Assembly (NCBI GenBank): GCA_963798795.1 | Contig: CAWCUZ010000002.1 | Coordinates: 1,313,181-1,377,180, forward strand | Source: CAWCUZ01 sp963798795 | GTDB lineage: Bacteria; Acidobacteriota; Vicinamibacteria; Vicinamibacterales; SCN-69-37 | Length of the DNA stretch: 64,000 nt | Direction: 5' to 3' | Shown: positions 26,643-34,503 of the stretch, piece by piece | Numbering within the stretch: position 1 is the first letter of the stretch | Layout: each line of letters opens with the position of its first letter | The notes under the pieces: model-generated | Told to the model about the DNA's origin: nothing | Database searches by the model: none | What the model saw: only the letters and a program-made list of their open reading frames with translations | Made by a program: the position numbers and the translations under genes

Positions 26643-26803
26643 ACGACCCCTCCAGGATTGGCTGGGGGAGCCCCTGCACCAGATATAGCCGACTTGGCGG
26701 ACGAAGTCAGCCCTTCCCGGAGGCGGCGCCGGAACTGTCCGGAAACGGGACGTGCGCCCCGAGCCGGTCGCCGATACCATATCCCCGCACGCCGGAGTCC
26801 CCG

Positions 26804-29245
26804 ATGCTCACAGACCTTCGCCAGACCTTCCGACTGCTCTGGAAATCCAAGCGCATCGCCGCGACTACGCTGATCACCCTGGCGCTGTGCATCGGCGCGA
26901 CGACGGCCATCTTCTCGTCGGTGTACGCGCTGATGCTGAAGCCGCTGCCGTACGACCAGCCCGAGCAAATCGTCGAGCTCTACACATCCGCGGTCAAGGC
27001 TGGCCTGGAGCACATGCCCGCCAATGTGCCGTTCTACAAGGACTACTCGCAGAACGCGACGTCGTACCAGCAGGTCGGGCTGTGGGCGTTCGTCTACAGC
27101 CTGGTCGGCGACACCGATTCGGTCGTCCGTGTGCCCGGCGTCCGGATGACCGCCGAGATCTTCGACATCCTCCGGATCCGGCCGGTGGTCGGCACCCTCT
27201 TCACGAAGGACAACGACCGGCAGGGCAATGACAAGGTCGTCGTCCTCACGCAGTCCTACTGGCAGACGCAATATCAGGAGAGTCCCGAAGTCATCGGCCA
27301 GCAGATGCGGATCGACGACGAGGCCTACCGGATCGTGGGCGTGGCGCCACGCGCGTTCGAGGCGTTCGACGCGCGGATGAAATTCGTCGCGCCGCTGAGC
27401 TGGCCGCCGGCCGCGGAGAACCCGCAGGCCCGCTACGGCGTCGGCATTCAGTTGTTCGGGCGCCTGAAGCCGGGCGTGACGGCGAGCCAGGCCGACGCCG
27501 AAGCCAAGGTCATCGAGAAGCGCTATGTGGACGCCGGACCGCCGCCGTTGAAGGACTTCGTCGACCGGTCCGGCATGACGATGAACGTGGGCGGCGTGCA
27601 GGAGCAGCGTGTCCGGCCGGCGCGGCCGACGCTGCTGCTGCTGCAGGGCGGCGTGGCGTTCGTGTTGCTCATCGGCTGCGTCAACGTGGCGAATCTCCTG
27701 CTCGTTCGCTCGAATTCGCGCCAGTCGGAGCTGGCGATTCGATCCGCGCTCGGCGCCGCCCGCGGGGCGATCGCCCGGCAGTTCCTGATGGAGAGCCTGC
27801 TCCTGACGTTGGCCGGCGCGCTGCTGGGGCTGGGCGTGGCGTGGGCCGCGCTGCGGGCCACGAACGACTACCTCGCGAAGATGCTCCCGCAATCGCTCCC
27901 GGCGTCGCTCGACTGGCGGGTGCTCGGATTCGCCGTCGCGCTCGCGATCGCGGTCGGCCTGCTCATCGGTCTCGTGCCGGTGTTTCACATGCTGCGCACC
28001 AATCTCGCGGCAGTGATTCAGAGCAGCTCGCGGAGCTCGTCGTCGAGCCGGGGCGTGCGCGCGCTGAGCAGCGTGCTGGTCGTCGCGCAGGTCGCGGTGG
28101 CGTTGATACTCCTGACCGGCGCCGGACTGCTCGTCTTCAGCTTCGCGCAAGCGTTGAAGGTCGACACCGGCCTCGATGCCGCGAACGTGGTCACCGCGCG
28201 GATTGCCTTGACACGCCAGCATCGCGCCACCCCGCAGGCCGCCAGCTCGGTCCGCACACGGCTGCTCGAAGGGATGCGGGAGATTCCGGGCGTCACCGCC
28301 GTGGCCTTGTCGCTGGCGACGCCCTTTCAGGGCGGACTGCCGATCAACGCGTTTACGTTGGAGAACGACACGCTGCCTCCGGGCGCGCCGCAGCCGGGCG
28401 CCTTCCGGGTGATCGTGACGCCGGGGTACGCCGAGACGCTCGGACTGAAGCTGCTGGAGGGCCGGTTCTTCGAAGAAGCGGACCTGACGTCCGGTCGTCA
28501 GCTGTTTGTCGTCGACCAGAGCTTCGCGCGGAAGTTCTTTCCCAAGGGCTCCGCCATTGGCGGACACTTCAGCTTTGGCGGCCGGCCGCAGAACGCGCAG
28601 GACTGGCCGACCATCATCGGCGTCGTGAAGGACGTGCCGCACAACGGGGTCGAGGAAAAGAGCGGCAATCCGTTCATCTACCAGCTTCTGCAGGCCGGAC
28701 AACCCGCCGGCTTGACCCTGTTCCTGCGGACGAACCGGCCGGTGGCTGACACCGTGTCGACGCTGCGCGCCAAGGTGCGCGGGATCGATCCCGCCAGTCC
28801 GCTGTTCGACGTCGGCGGCCTGCAGGAGGCGGTGGACTCGTCCTACGACAGCCGGCGCGCGGTGATGCTGCTGCTCTCGGTGTTCGCCGGTCTGGCGCTG
28901 TTCCTGTCGGCCCTCGGCATCTACGGCGTGCTCGCCTACGACGTGTCGCAGCGCACGCGCGAGATCGGCGTGCGCGGCGCCGTCGGCGCCTCGCGCGGGC
29001 AGATTGCCGCGCTCATCCTCCGGCAGGGATTGTGGAAAGGCGGCTTCGGCGTGGCGCTGGGCCTGGCGGGCGCCTGGCTCCTCAGCAGCTCGATGACGAC
29101 GCTCTTGTTCAATGTGCAGCCGACCGACCCTGCCGTGTACGCGGTGGTGTCGCTCGTGCTGATCGCGGTGGCGGTTCTCGCGAGCTATCTGCCGGCCCGC
29201 CGCGCGTCGCGGATCGACCCGCTCATTGCGCTCCGTGAGGAGTAA
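26804..29245 (+). CDS. Acidobacterial-type (ADOP) MacB/FtsX duplicated permease
   Basis: 813 residues. A first membrane helix (residues about 18-42: RIAATTLITLALCIGATTAIFSSV) is followed by an extracytoplasmic MacB core domain (VRVPGVRMTAEIFDILRIRPVVGTLFT, QQMRIDDEAYRIVGVAPR). An FtsX triplet of helices, a second MacB core (GFAVALAIAVGLLIG ... YAETLGLKLLEGRFF) and a second FtsX domain (TREIGVRGAVGASRGQIAALIL) come next. The end ARRASRIDPLIALREE is typical of the ADOP family. These permeases work with a separate ATPase, which is not encoded next to it. The substrate is unknown. Confidence 0.9.
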   Translation: MLTDLRQTFRLLWKSKRIAATTLITLALCIGATTAIFSSVYALMLKPLPYDQPEQIVELYTSAVKAGLEHMPANVPFYKDYSQNATSYQQVGLWAFVYSLVGDTDSVVRVPGVRMTAEIFDILRIRPVVGTLFTKDNDRQGNDKVVVLTQSYWQTQYQESPEVIGQQMRIDDEAYRIVGVAPRAFEAFDARMKFVAPLSWPPAAENPQARYGVGIQLFGRLKPGVTASQADAEAKVIEKRYVDAGPPPLKDFVDRSGMTMNVGGVQEQRVRPARPTLLLLQGGVAFVLLIGCVNVANLLLVRSNSRQSELAIRSALGAARGAIARQFLMESLLLTLAGALLGLGVAWAALRATNDYLAKMLPQSLPASLDWRVLGFAVALAIAVGLLIGLVPVFHMLRTNLAAVIQSSSRSSSSSRGVRALSSVLVVAQVAVALILLTGAGLLVFSFAQALKVDTGLDAANVVTARIALTRQHRATPQAASSVRTRLLEGMREIPGVTAVALSLATPFQGGLPINAFTLENDTLPPGAPQPGAFRVIVTPGYAETLGLKLLEGRFFEEADLTSGRQLFVVDQSFARKFFPKGSAIGGHFSFGGRPQNAQDWPTIIGVVKDVPHNGVEEKSGNPFIYQLLQAGQPAGLTLFLRTNRPVADTVSTLRAKVRGIDPASPLFDVGGLQEAVDSSYDSRRAVMLLLSVFAGLALFLSALGIYGVLAYDVSQRTREIGVRGAVGASRGQIAALILRQGLWKGGFGVALGLAGAWLLSSSMTTLLFNVQPTDPAVYAVVSLVLIAVAVLASYLPARRASRIDPLIALREE

Positions 29246-29288
29246 CGGGGCGGAGCGGCGCTCGCCGGCGCTGACGGAGTTTCCGGCG

Positions 29289-30722
29289 CTACCAGAGACC
29301 GACGCGGCCGGTCACGGACGCAATCAATTTCGCGGGATCGAAGCCGATCCCTTGTTTGAAGACGGTCTCCACGTGCCGGACGGCCGCGATGTCCGTCGAC
29401 GGATCGCCGGCGATGACGACGAGATCGGCCTGCTTCCCCACGGCGAGGCTGCCGATGCGCGCGTCGCGGCCAAGGTAGACGGCGCCGTTCAGCGTGCCGA
29501 TCCGAATCGCCTCGAGCGGCGTGAATCCGGATTCGACGAGCAGCTCGAGCTGGCGCTGATCTGAAAATCCGGGAATCACGCCGCCCGACCCGGTCGGATC
29601 GGTGCCGGCGAGGAGCAGGCCGCCGGCTTTTGCGAACGCGTGTTCGAGCACCATCATCTTCGGAAACAGGACGGCGTACCCGCCCGGACGGGTGTTCGCC
29701 GACACGCGCGCGAACGTCCGGTCGAACTGCTCCTTCAGCTCCGGCACCAGGACGTCGGTGCCCGGCGGGAGCGGACGTCCCGGCGTGAACGTCTCGAACA
29801 CGGTGAGCGTGGACGTGAGCGCCACGTGGCGATCGACGAGCGTGCGGACCAGCGCCTTGAACGGCTCCGCTTCCGGATCGAGCGCGGCGATCGTCTGCTG
29901 GCCCGTGCTCTGGCCGGGGCAGACGTCGGGCTGCTTGTCCGACACGAAATCGGTGGATGCGGCGAAACCATGCTCGAGGTCGTCGATGCCGAGCTCGGCG
30001 GCTTCGGCATAGGTGACCGAACAGAGGTGGCCGGTCACTTTCAGCCCGCGCATGTGCGCCTCGTCGATCGCCGCGCCCAGCTCGGCGCGTGTGATCTGCA
30101 TGTAGGCCTTGAACGAGGTCGCGCCCATATCCGCCCAGTAGGCCACCTGCCGCCGAGCGTCGTCCGGTCCGGCGAGCGAGTGCATCTGCAACTGTGTGTT
30201 CGGACCATTGAGGTACGGCGCCGTCGCATCGATCGCGGGGCCGGCGATCTGCCCATCGTCGATGCGCCGCTTCAGGTTGAAGTCCATGATCCCGTTCACG
30301 TTCCCTGCCGTGCGCATCGTCGTCACGCCGCCGGCGAGATACAGGCGAACGAAGCTGGCGCCGAGCTGCCCGTACACGCCCGGGCCGGTCGGGTAGTACA
30401 GGTGCTCGTGCACCATCACCAGGCCGGGGATGACGCTTTTGCCGGTGAGGTCGAGCACGGTCGCGCCGTCGGGCGCTGGCGTCGTGGCGGCAGGGCCCAT
30501 AGCGGCGATCGTCCCGTCGCGCATGACCACCGTCTGGTCGGGCCGCGCGGGCGCCCCGGTGCCGTCGATGACGCGGACGTGCGTGAGCGCCACCACGGGC
30601 GCGTCGACCGACACGAACTGGCGTACGGCGTTGCCAATCGTGGGACGCTGCGCCGCGAGTGTGGCGGAGGCGACGAGCGCCACGATGCCGCCGCACAACC
30701 AGGTGGAAGTCGAATGGGTCAT
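29289..30722 (-). CDS. Exported amidohydrolase
   Basis: 477 residues from ATG 30722 with a signal peptide ending LAAQ. The amidohydrolase barrel is shown by VRVIDGTGAPARPDQTVVMRDG, GKSVIPGLVMVHEHLY (first metal site, with H-E-H instead of H-x-H), a lysine in GATSFKAYMQ, HGF near residue 240, and GTDPTGSGG. The end is SLAVGKQADLVVIAGDP. The family hydrolyses amide or related bonds in cyclic or peptide substrates (imidazolonepropionase/prolidase-like subgroup). It is convergent with the ADOP gene, 43 bases apart. Confidence 0.85.
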   Translation of the reverse strand: MTHSTSTWLCGGIVALVASATLAAQRPTIGNAVRQFVSVDAPVVALTHVRVIDGTGAPARPDQTVVMRDGTIAAMGPAATTPAPDGATVLDLTGKSVIPGLVMVHEHLYYPTGPGVYGQLGASFVRLYLAGGVTTMRTAGNVNGIMDFNLKRRIDDGQIAGPAIDATAPYLNGPNTQLQMHSLAGPDDARRQVAYWADMGATSFKAYMQITRAELGAAIDEAHMRGLKVTGHLCSVTYAEAAELGIDDLEHGFAASTDFVSDKQPDVCPGQSTGQQTIAALDPEAEPFKALVRTLVDRHVALTSTLTVFETFTPGRPLPPGTDVLVPELKEQFDRTFARVSANTRPGGYAVLFPKMMVLEHAFAKAGGLLLAGTDPTGSGGVIPGFSDQRQLELLVESGFTPLEAIRIGTLNGAVYLGRDARIGSLAVGKQADLVVIAGDPSTDIAAVRHVETVFKQGIGFDPAKLIASVTGRVGLW

Positions 30723-30975
30723 GGAGCCGGATGGTAGCAGAGCGGCCACGGACGCAGCCGCCGGGCGCCTCCTTGAACCGGCGCCATCCCCCGAATCATG
30801 TTACTTCGATGGCACTCGTGAAGAAGAAGGTGCTCGAGCAGTATCGACGGCATTCCAGGCCGCGAAGCGCCGGCGCCGTGCCTCCGGCCGCATCTGTTGC
30901 GAGCCGCTCCGATCGCGTTCAAGCGTCGGAACCTGTTCGTCGATGCCGCGGTCGGCGACCGCGTGTGAGACGCCG
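30723..30975. other. Intergenic stretch with traces of a small broken coding sequence
   Basis: On the + strand, ATG 30809 opens MALVKKKVLEQYRRH. In another frame, the segment ending at 30968-30970 reads AAPIAFKRRNLFVDAAVGDRV with a natural stop 6-8 bases before the next gene. Together they suggest a small protein (about 50 residues) split by an indel and placed as the upstream partner of the DUF6036 gene. This is weak evidence; neither piece has a recognised domain. Confidence 0.3.
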
Positions 30976-31503
30976 ATGACCGCACGCGCCCAGTCGAGCT
31001 CGGATATCCGCCGGTTGTTCGGCCTGCCGGACGCCGACCTGGCGGCCCACGGCGCGGAGGGCGAACTCTATCTCGTCGGCGGCGCCGTCATGTGCCTCGC
31101 GTTCAACGCGCGCGACGCCACGAACGATGTGGATGGCCTGTTCGAACCCGCCAGAGCGGTGCGCGAAGCCGCGGCGCGCGTCGCCGCGGCGGCCGGCGTC
31201 AATCCGTCGTGGCTCAACGACGCCGTCAAGGAGTATCTGAGCCCCCGCGGAGAGTTCGACCGGTTTCTCGAACTGCCACACCTGAAGGTCTTCGTCGCCC
31301 GGCCGCAGTACCTGCTCGCGATGAAGTGCGCGGCCCTCCGTCTGGGCGAAGAGTTTCACGACCTGGACGATGTGCGCTACCTGCTTCGGTTCCTGAACGT
31401 GCGGACGGCCGACGAGGCGCTCGCCATCGTCACGCGCCACTTCGAGGCGTCTCAGCTCCTGCCGAAGACGCGGCTGATCCTCGAGGAACTCCTCCCAACC
31501 TGA
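30976..31503 (+). CDS. DUF6036-like nucleotidyltransferase-fold protein
   Basis: 175 residues. The N-terminal GELYLVGGAVMCLAFNARDATNDVDGLF has the nucleotidyltransferase-fold signature of the AbiEii/DUF6036 group: GG, then D-x-D-like TNDVD. HLKVFVARPQYLLAMKCAALR and a C-terminal helical region (DEALAIVTRHF) fit this family. Members act as toxin-like or accessory nucleotidyltransferases, usually beside a small HTH partner. Here the upstream partner seems broken. ATG 30976 is chosen; the frame is open far upstream but that sequence is not protein-like. Confidence 0.6.
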   Translation: MTARAQSSSDIRRLFGLPDADLAAHGAEGELYLVGGAVMCLAFNARDATNDVDGLFEPARAVREAAARVAAAAGVNPSWLNDAVKEYLSPRGEFDRFLELPHLKVFVARPQYLLAMKCAALRLGEEFHDLDDVRYLLRFLNVRTADEALAIVTRHFEASQLLPKTRLILEELLPT

Positions 31504-31566
31504 CGCACGCCCGTGAGCGTTCGGACCGCGGGGGCGCCAGGCAGACGGCGTCCGCCGGTGACGGTC

Positions 31567-31800
31567 TCACCGCGCGGGGAAGATGCCGACGAACCCGACG
31601 ATCGCCTCGTGCATGTTCTCGAGCCCGCCGAGCGTCGCAAACACCGGCGAGACCAGCACCACGACCGTCTTCGGGCGGCGCGTGCGGCCGACCAGGGTGC
31701 CGACCAGCCGCGCCGGGGCGCCGGTGCGCTCGAGCAGCGCGAACGTGCCGCGCACGAAGAGGACGAGCAGAATGATGTTTGCGCCCGCCGCACCCCGGCA
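31567..31800 (-). pseudogene. Remnant of a membrane transporter (possibly YfcC/AbgT-like)
   Basis: The frame ending at 31567 reads NIILLVLFVRGTFALLERTG, then a basic loop and TVVVLVSPVFATLGGLENMHEAIVGFVGIFPAR with a natural stop. The pattern helix, basic loop, helix, GG-x-x-x-M-x-E resembles the conserved middle of YfcC/TIGR-type basic amino acid or dicarboxylate antiporters. Only about 75 codons remain, with no start and no flanking homologous sequence. I judge it a decayed fragment; a short real membrane protein is the alternative. Confidence 0.35.
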
Positions 31801-31851
31801 CGGCCAGAGGCCTCGAGCGCCGATTGCCGGCCAGACCGTAAATATGGGAAT

Positions 31852-32124
31852 ATGGTTGGCGTGAAGACCACCTTGGAGATTCCCGATGCGCTGTTCAGGA
31901 AGGCCAAGGCCCGCGCGGCTGAACGCGGGCAGGCCTTGAAGACCCTCGTGACGGAAGCCATCCAGGAAAAACTGGCCGGCCGCACGCAGGGCGGCAGCGG
32001 AGACGACAGGGTCCCGTGGATGCGGGGGTTCGGCCGTCTTCGGGGGCTGCGACGCGAAAGCGAACGGATCCGCGCCGCGATCGAGGAAGAATTCGAGACC
32101 GTCGAGCCCGAGGATCGCCGGTGA
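31852..32124 (+). CDS. VapB-type antitoxin
   Basis: 90 residues. MVGVKTTLEIPDALFRKAKARAAERGQALKTLVTEAIQEKL is a ribbon-helix-helix DNA-binding N-terminus. The acidic, Arg-rich C-terminus (ERIRAAIEEEFETVEPEDRR) would wrap the toxin. The stop overlaps the toxin's GTG by 4 bases (GTGA), the usual antitoxin-first arrangement. The start could be ATG 31852 or GTG 31861; the latter has gggaa at a better distance. A direct repeat aatatgg-gaatatgg just upstream may be part of an autoregulatory operator. Confidence 0.8.
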   Translation: MVGVKTTLEIPDALFRKAKARAAERGQALKTLVTEAIQEKLAGRTQGGSGDDRVPWMRGFGRLRGLRRESERIRAAIEEEFETVEPEDRR

Positions 32125-32498
32125 TTCTGGATACCAACGCCCTCTCCGCCTTCATCGACGGCGAGGCCGCCATTGGCGCGAAGCTGGCGCAGGAAGATCG
32201 CGTGGCGATTCCCGTGATTGTGCTCGGGGAATTCCGGTACGGCATCACCCGCTCGAAACATCGCGCCGCATACGAGGACTGGCTCGGTCAGCACCTCTCT
32301 GCCTTCGAGATCCTGCCCGTGACCGAGGTGACGACGGTCGCGTATGCGCGCGTCCGCTTCGGTCTCCGGAAGATCGGGCACCCGATCCCCGCCAACGACG
32401 CCTGGATCGCCGCCCTCGCCCTGCAGCACCGGATGCCGGTGCTCAGTCGCGACGAACACTTCGATGCCGTGAGCGACCTCCGCCGCGAGTCGTGGTGA
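32121..32498 (+). CDS. vapC: VapC-type PIN-domain toxin
   Basis: 125 residues from a GTG at 32121 translationally coupled to the antitoxin. The four acidic PIN positions are visible: Asp in VILDTNALSAF, Glu in VIVLGEFRYG, Asp in ANDAWIAALAL and Asp in VLSRDEHFD. This is the magnesium-dependent RNase fold that cleaves tRNA or rRNA in VapC toxins. The activity is assumed from the family. The pair stands in an accessory region with gene remnants on both sides. Confidence 0.88.
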   Translation: MILDTNALSAFIDGEAAIGAKLAQEDRVAIPVIVLGEFRYGITRSKHRAAYEDWLGQHLSAFEILPVTEVTTVAYARVRFGLRKIGHPIPANDAWIAALALQHRMPVLSRDEHFDAVSDLRRESW

Positions 32499-32587
32499 GT
32501 CATGGCCGGACGCGCGACGCGCGCCTCTCGACCGCGATGCCCCAGCCGATGAGCCGCGCGAAGCGCGAGGCGCCTCTGACGATCGTA

Positions 32588-32611
32588 GCCGGCGGGCGTC
32601 AGCCCGCCGGC
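32588..32611. repeat. Perfect GC-rich palindrome (REP-like)
   Basis: gccggcgggc-gtca-gcccgccggc: ten-base perfect arms with a four-base loop. It overlaps the 3' end of the NHL-gene remnant. It belongs to the same general type as the palindromes at 41692 and 52624 (stem with a small TCA/CTTCAG/CTGAAG core). Confidence 0.8.
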
Positions 32612-32684
32612 GAGGGCATCACCACCGTGGTCACGACTCCGCTCACGAGATCGATGCGCCGGATGGCGTGGTTCGTGTCGGCCA
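32599..32684 (-). pseudogene. Duplicated 3' fragment of the NHL-repeat gene
   Basis: Read on the minus strand this encodes LADTNHAIRRIDLVSGVVTTVVMPSPAG and a stop. It is nearly the same as the C-terminus of the thioredoxin-NHL protein at 34504 (VADTNNHAIRRIDLVSGMVTTVAM). Only about 28 codons remain. The frame upstream leaves the homology abruptly and enters the membrane protein gene at 33176, so it looks like a recombination scar. Confidence 0.75.
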
Positions 32685-33176
32685 GGATCCTGTAGCGAGC
32701 TCGTGAACGCTCTCCCCGACGGCTGCAGCCAGAAATCCCGCGAGCATGCCGGCGATCACGGCGCCGATGAGAAACCCGTCGTCCGTGATCGGCCGGAACG
32801 CCAGTTCGGCGCCCACCTCAGGCGAGTGGTGGACACGGACCTCCACCGGCGGACGAACATCTGTGAACGCCGCATTGACTTCGCCAGGCCGGGCGAGTTC
32901 GAGGGGCGGATGGATCGACCGCCAGTAGAGCGCGCCCACCACGGCGACAGCGACGCGCCAGCCGAAGAGCGCCGCTCTGACGTTCGGCGGACGCGGCTCC
33001 TGTGTGCGGAAGCGCGCCGCCAGGAACGCTCCGAGGAGCAAACCGGCTCCAACCCACGCAAGCGCCCAGCATTGCGGTCCCCAACCCGCCAACGGGCCCA
33101 TCCGGAGCTCCAGCCCAAGGGCCGCCAGGCCCCAGCCAATGGACCATCCGAACGCAGCCCGCATCACCGCCTTCAT
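32643..33176 (-). CDS. Hypothetical membrane protein with chimeric C-terminus
   Basis: 177 residues from ATG 33176; the frame extends to 33314 without a recognisable beginning. Three hydrophobic segments are visible: AAFGWSIGWGLAALGLELRMG, CWALAWVGAGLLLGAFLAARF, and near the end GFLIGAVIAGMLAGFLAAAVGES. A soluble loop (PPVEVRVHHSPEVGAELAFRPI) lies between the last two. The last about 16 residues run out of frame through the NHL remnant, so the natural C-terminus has been replaced. I do not recognise the family. Confidence 0.5.
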   Translation of the reverse strand: MKAVMRAAFGWSIGWGLAALGLELRMGPLAGWGPQCWALAWVGAGLLLGAFLAARFRTQEPRPPNVRAALFGWRVAVAVVGALYWRSIHPPLELARPGEVNAAFTDVRPPVEVRVHHSPEVGAELAFRPITDDGFLIGAVIAGMLAGFLAAAVGESVHELATGSWPTRTTPSGASIS

Positions 33177-33347
33177 CTCTCTGAGCAGCGGCTCCTGGTG
33201 CACCGACGTTGTCACGACCACACGACCAAGTCTGCCGAGGCACGACGACCTTGTGCCGCTCGGCCCGGCGACACTCAACAGGCGCCGCAGGCGCGCCGTT
33301 GCGCTCCACGACATCGGTGGTGGCGCGTCACTCTCGTCGCGTACTAC

Positions 33348-34056
33348 TTATGGATGCTCCCCTGACTCCTCGCGTGGTTCTGTCGCCTCACGGCAATTCA
33401 AGTAGTGAGCTGAGTAATCGATCCCGTCCAGCAGGCCGTGATCCTCGCCCTCCGCAATAAACGTCGTTCCCCACCCGAACTGGCCGTACGTGTACTGCAC
33501 CGCGGCAGACGCAAACACCGTGGTCTCTGCCCAGACATTGTGCCAGTTCCAGTTGAAGTACCTCCCCGAACACCTCGTAATCGAACGACGTTTCGTACAC
33601 CGACAGGTCCTCCCAGCAATCGTCCACGTACCAGTCTGAGACGGTGTGCTAAACGCGCGCGGCGTCGGCGGAAGGCTCCGAAATTTCGAAGATCCGGCAG
33701 GTCTGTGTACTGAGGTCAATGGCCCAGGTACCAGACGTGAAAGGCGTTCGCGTCGCCGCTAGTCTTCACTTGAACGGCACGTCGAGTTCCAGTGTCGTTC
33801 GAAACCGCGACGCACTCCGGGACCGCGTCTGAACGAGGGTCCGGCTGTAACTGGCTCCACGAAGTGCGCCCCCCTCTTTGGCCTGGGAAGCCGCTGGCCT
33901 TGCGGAGTGCCATAGACCGGGGGCTGTTCGGACCCTTGAAAGTAGATGTGGGGTGCCTGGACCTCTGGTCTCAGACATGAGTTAGGACGAAGAGCAGGCC
34001 AATAGGAACGCAACGAGTGCACCGGTGCGCAGGCGGCTTTGGCTCGACACTCCCAT
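33348..34056 (-). pseudogene. Broken lipoprotein gene of atypical composition
   Basis: Starting at ATG 34056 with a ggaggc site five bases upstream, the sequence encodes a lipoprotein signal (LRTGALVAFLLACSSS), then meets a stop. The message continues by frame changes: RPEVQAPHIYFQGSEQPP, then VAVSNDTGTRRAVQVKTSGDANAFHVWYL, then DLSTQTCRIFEISEPSADA, then SDWYVDDCWEDLSVYETSFDYEVF, then YFNWNWHNVWAETTVFASAA and GWGTTFIAEGEDHGLL, to a stop at 33348. At least four indels are needed. GC is visibly lower than in neighbours. It may be a horizontally acquired lipoprotein now decayed, or a badly called sequence. Confidence 0.55.
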
Positions 34057-34079
34057 GTTTGCCTCCGATGAGGGAAAAG

Positions 34080-34111
34080 AGCATAGCTGGGCGGGGGGGG
34101 GGACGTGTCAA
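34080..34111 (-). promoter_or_regulatory. Candidate promoter for the broken lipoprotein gene
   Basis: On the minus strand TTGACA (34106-34111) is followed, after 20 bases containing a run of nine identical bases, by TATGCT (34080-34085). The spacer is longer than ideal, but the homopolymer length may be misread. It is 24 bases upstream of the ATG at 34056. Confidence 0.4.
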
Positions 34112-34154
34112 GCACAACTCTAAAGTAATATGCATAGCATTATAGGGCCGCCGA

Positions 34155-34406
34155 ATGTCCGACGGTCAGGCTCGACTGCGACACGGTCGACGGCGCCTGT
34201 GGCACTCGAGCTGGGCAGGCGGGCCCCGCCCGGAAGCGAATCCGCGCTTGACGGTTAATCTTAGCATGCCAGGTCTGTCGCTCGACGGTCGCGAACCGGT
34301 CGTTCTCGAGGCCAGATATCCCGTCGCGGTCTGGATCGGTGCCGTCCTCCTACTTCTCGCGTTCGTCTTACAAATGATCGCGGCCAGCGAACGACCGTCG
34401 CGGTGA
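34155..34406 (+). CDS. Small hypothetical protein with one C-terminal membrane helix
   Basis: 83 codons. The first 35 are Arg-rich and not protein-like. The last 45 (LSMPGLSLDGREPVVLEARYP then VAVWIGAVLLLLAFVLQMIAA) look like a real tail with a single membrane helix. It may be a short tail-anchored protein or the end of a broken gene. There is no recognisable ribosome-binding site. It is divergent from the lipoprotein pseudogene across an AT-richer gap (34110-34150). Confidence 0.35.
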   Translation: MSDGQARLRHGRRRLWHSSWAGGPRPEANPRLTVNLSMPGLSLDGREPVVLEARYPVAVWIGAVLLLLAFVLQMIAASERPSR

Positions 34407-34503
34407 ACAGGAGCGAGAATCATCAGCGCGAGCGTTCTTCTCGAACCGGTCGGCTATCGAGAAGGCACTTCGGCAGGCCGCACGGCTGAAGTCCTGCGAC
34501 CCG

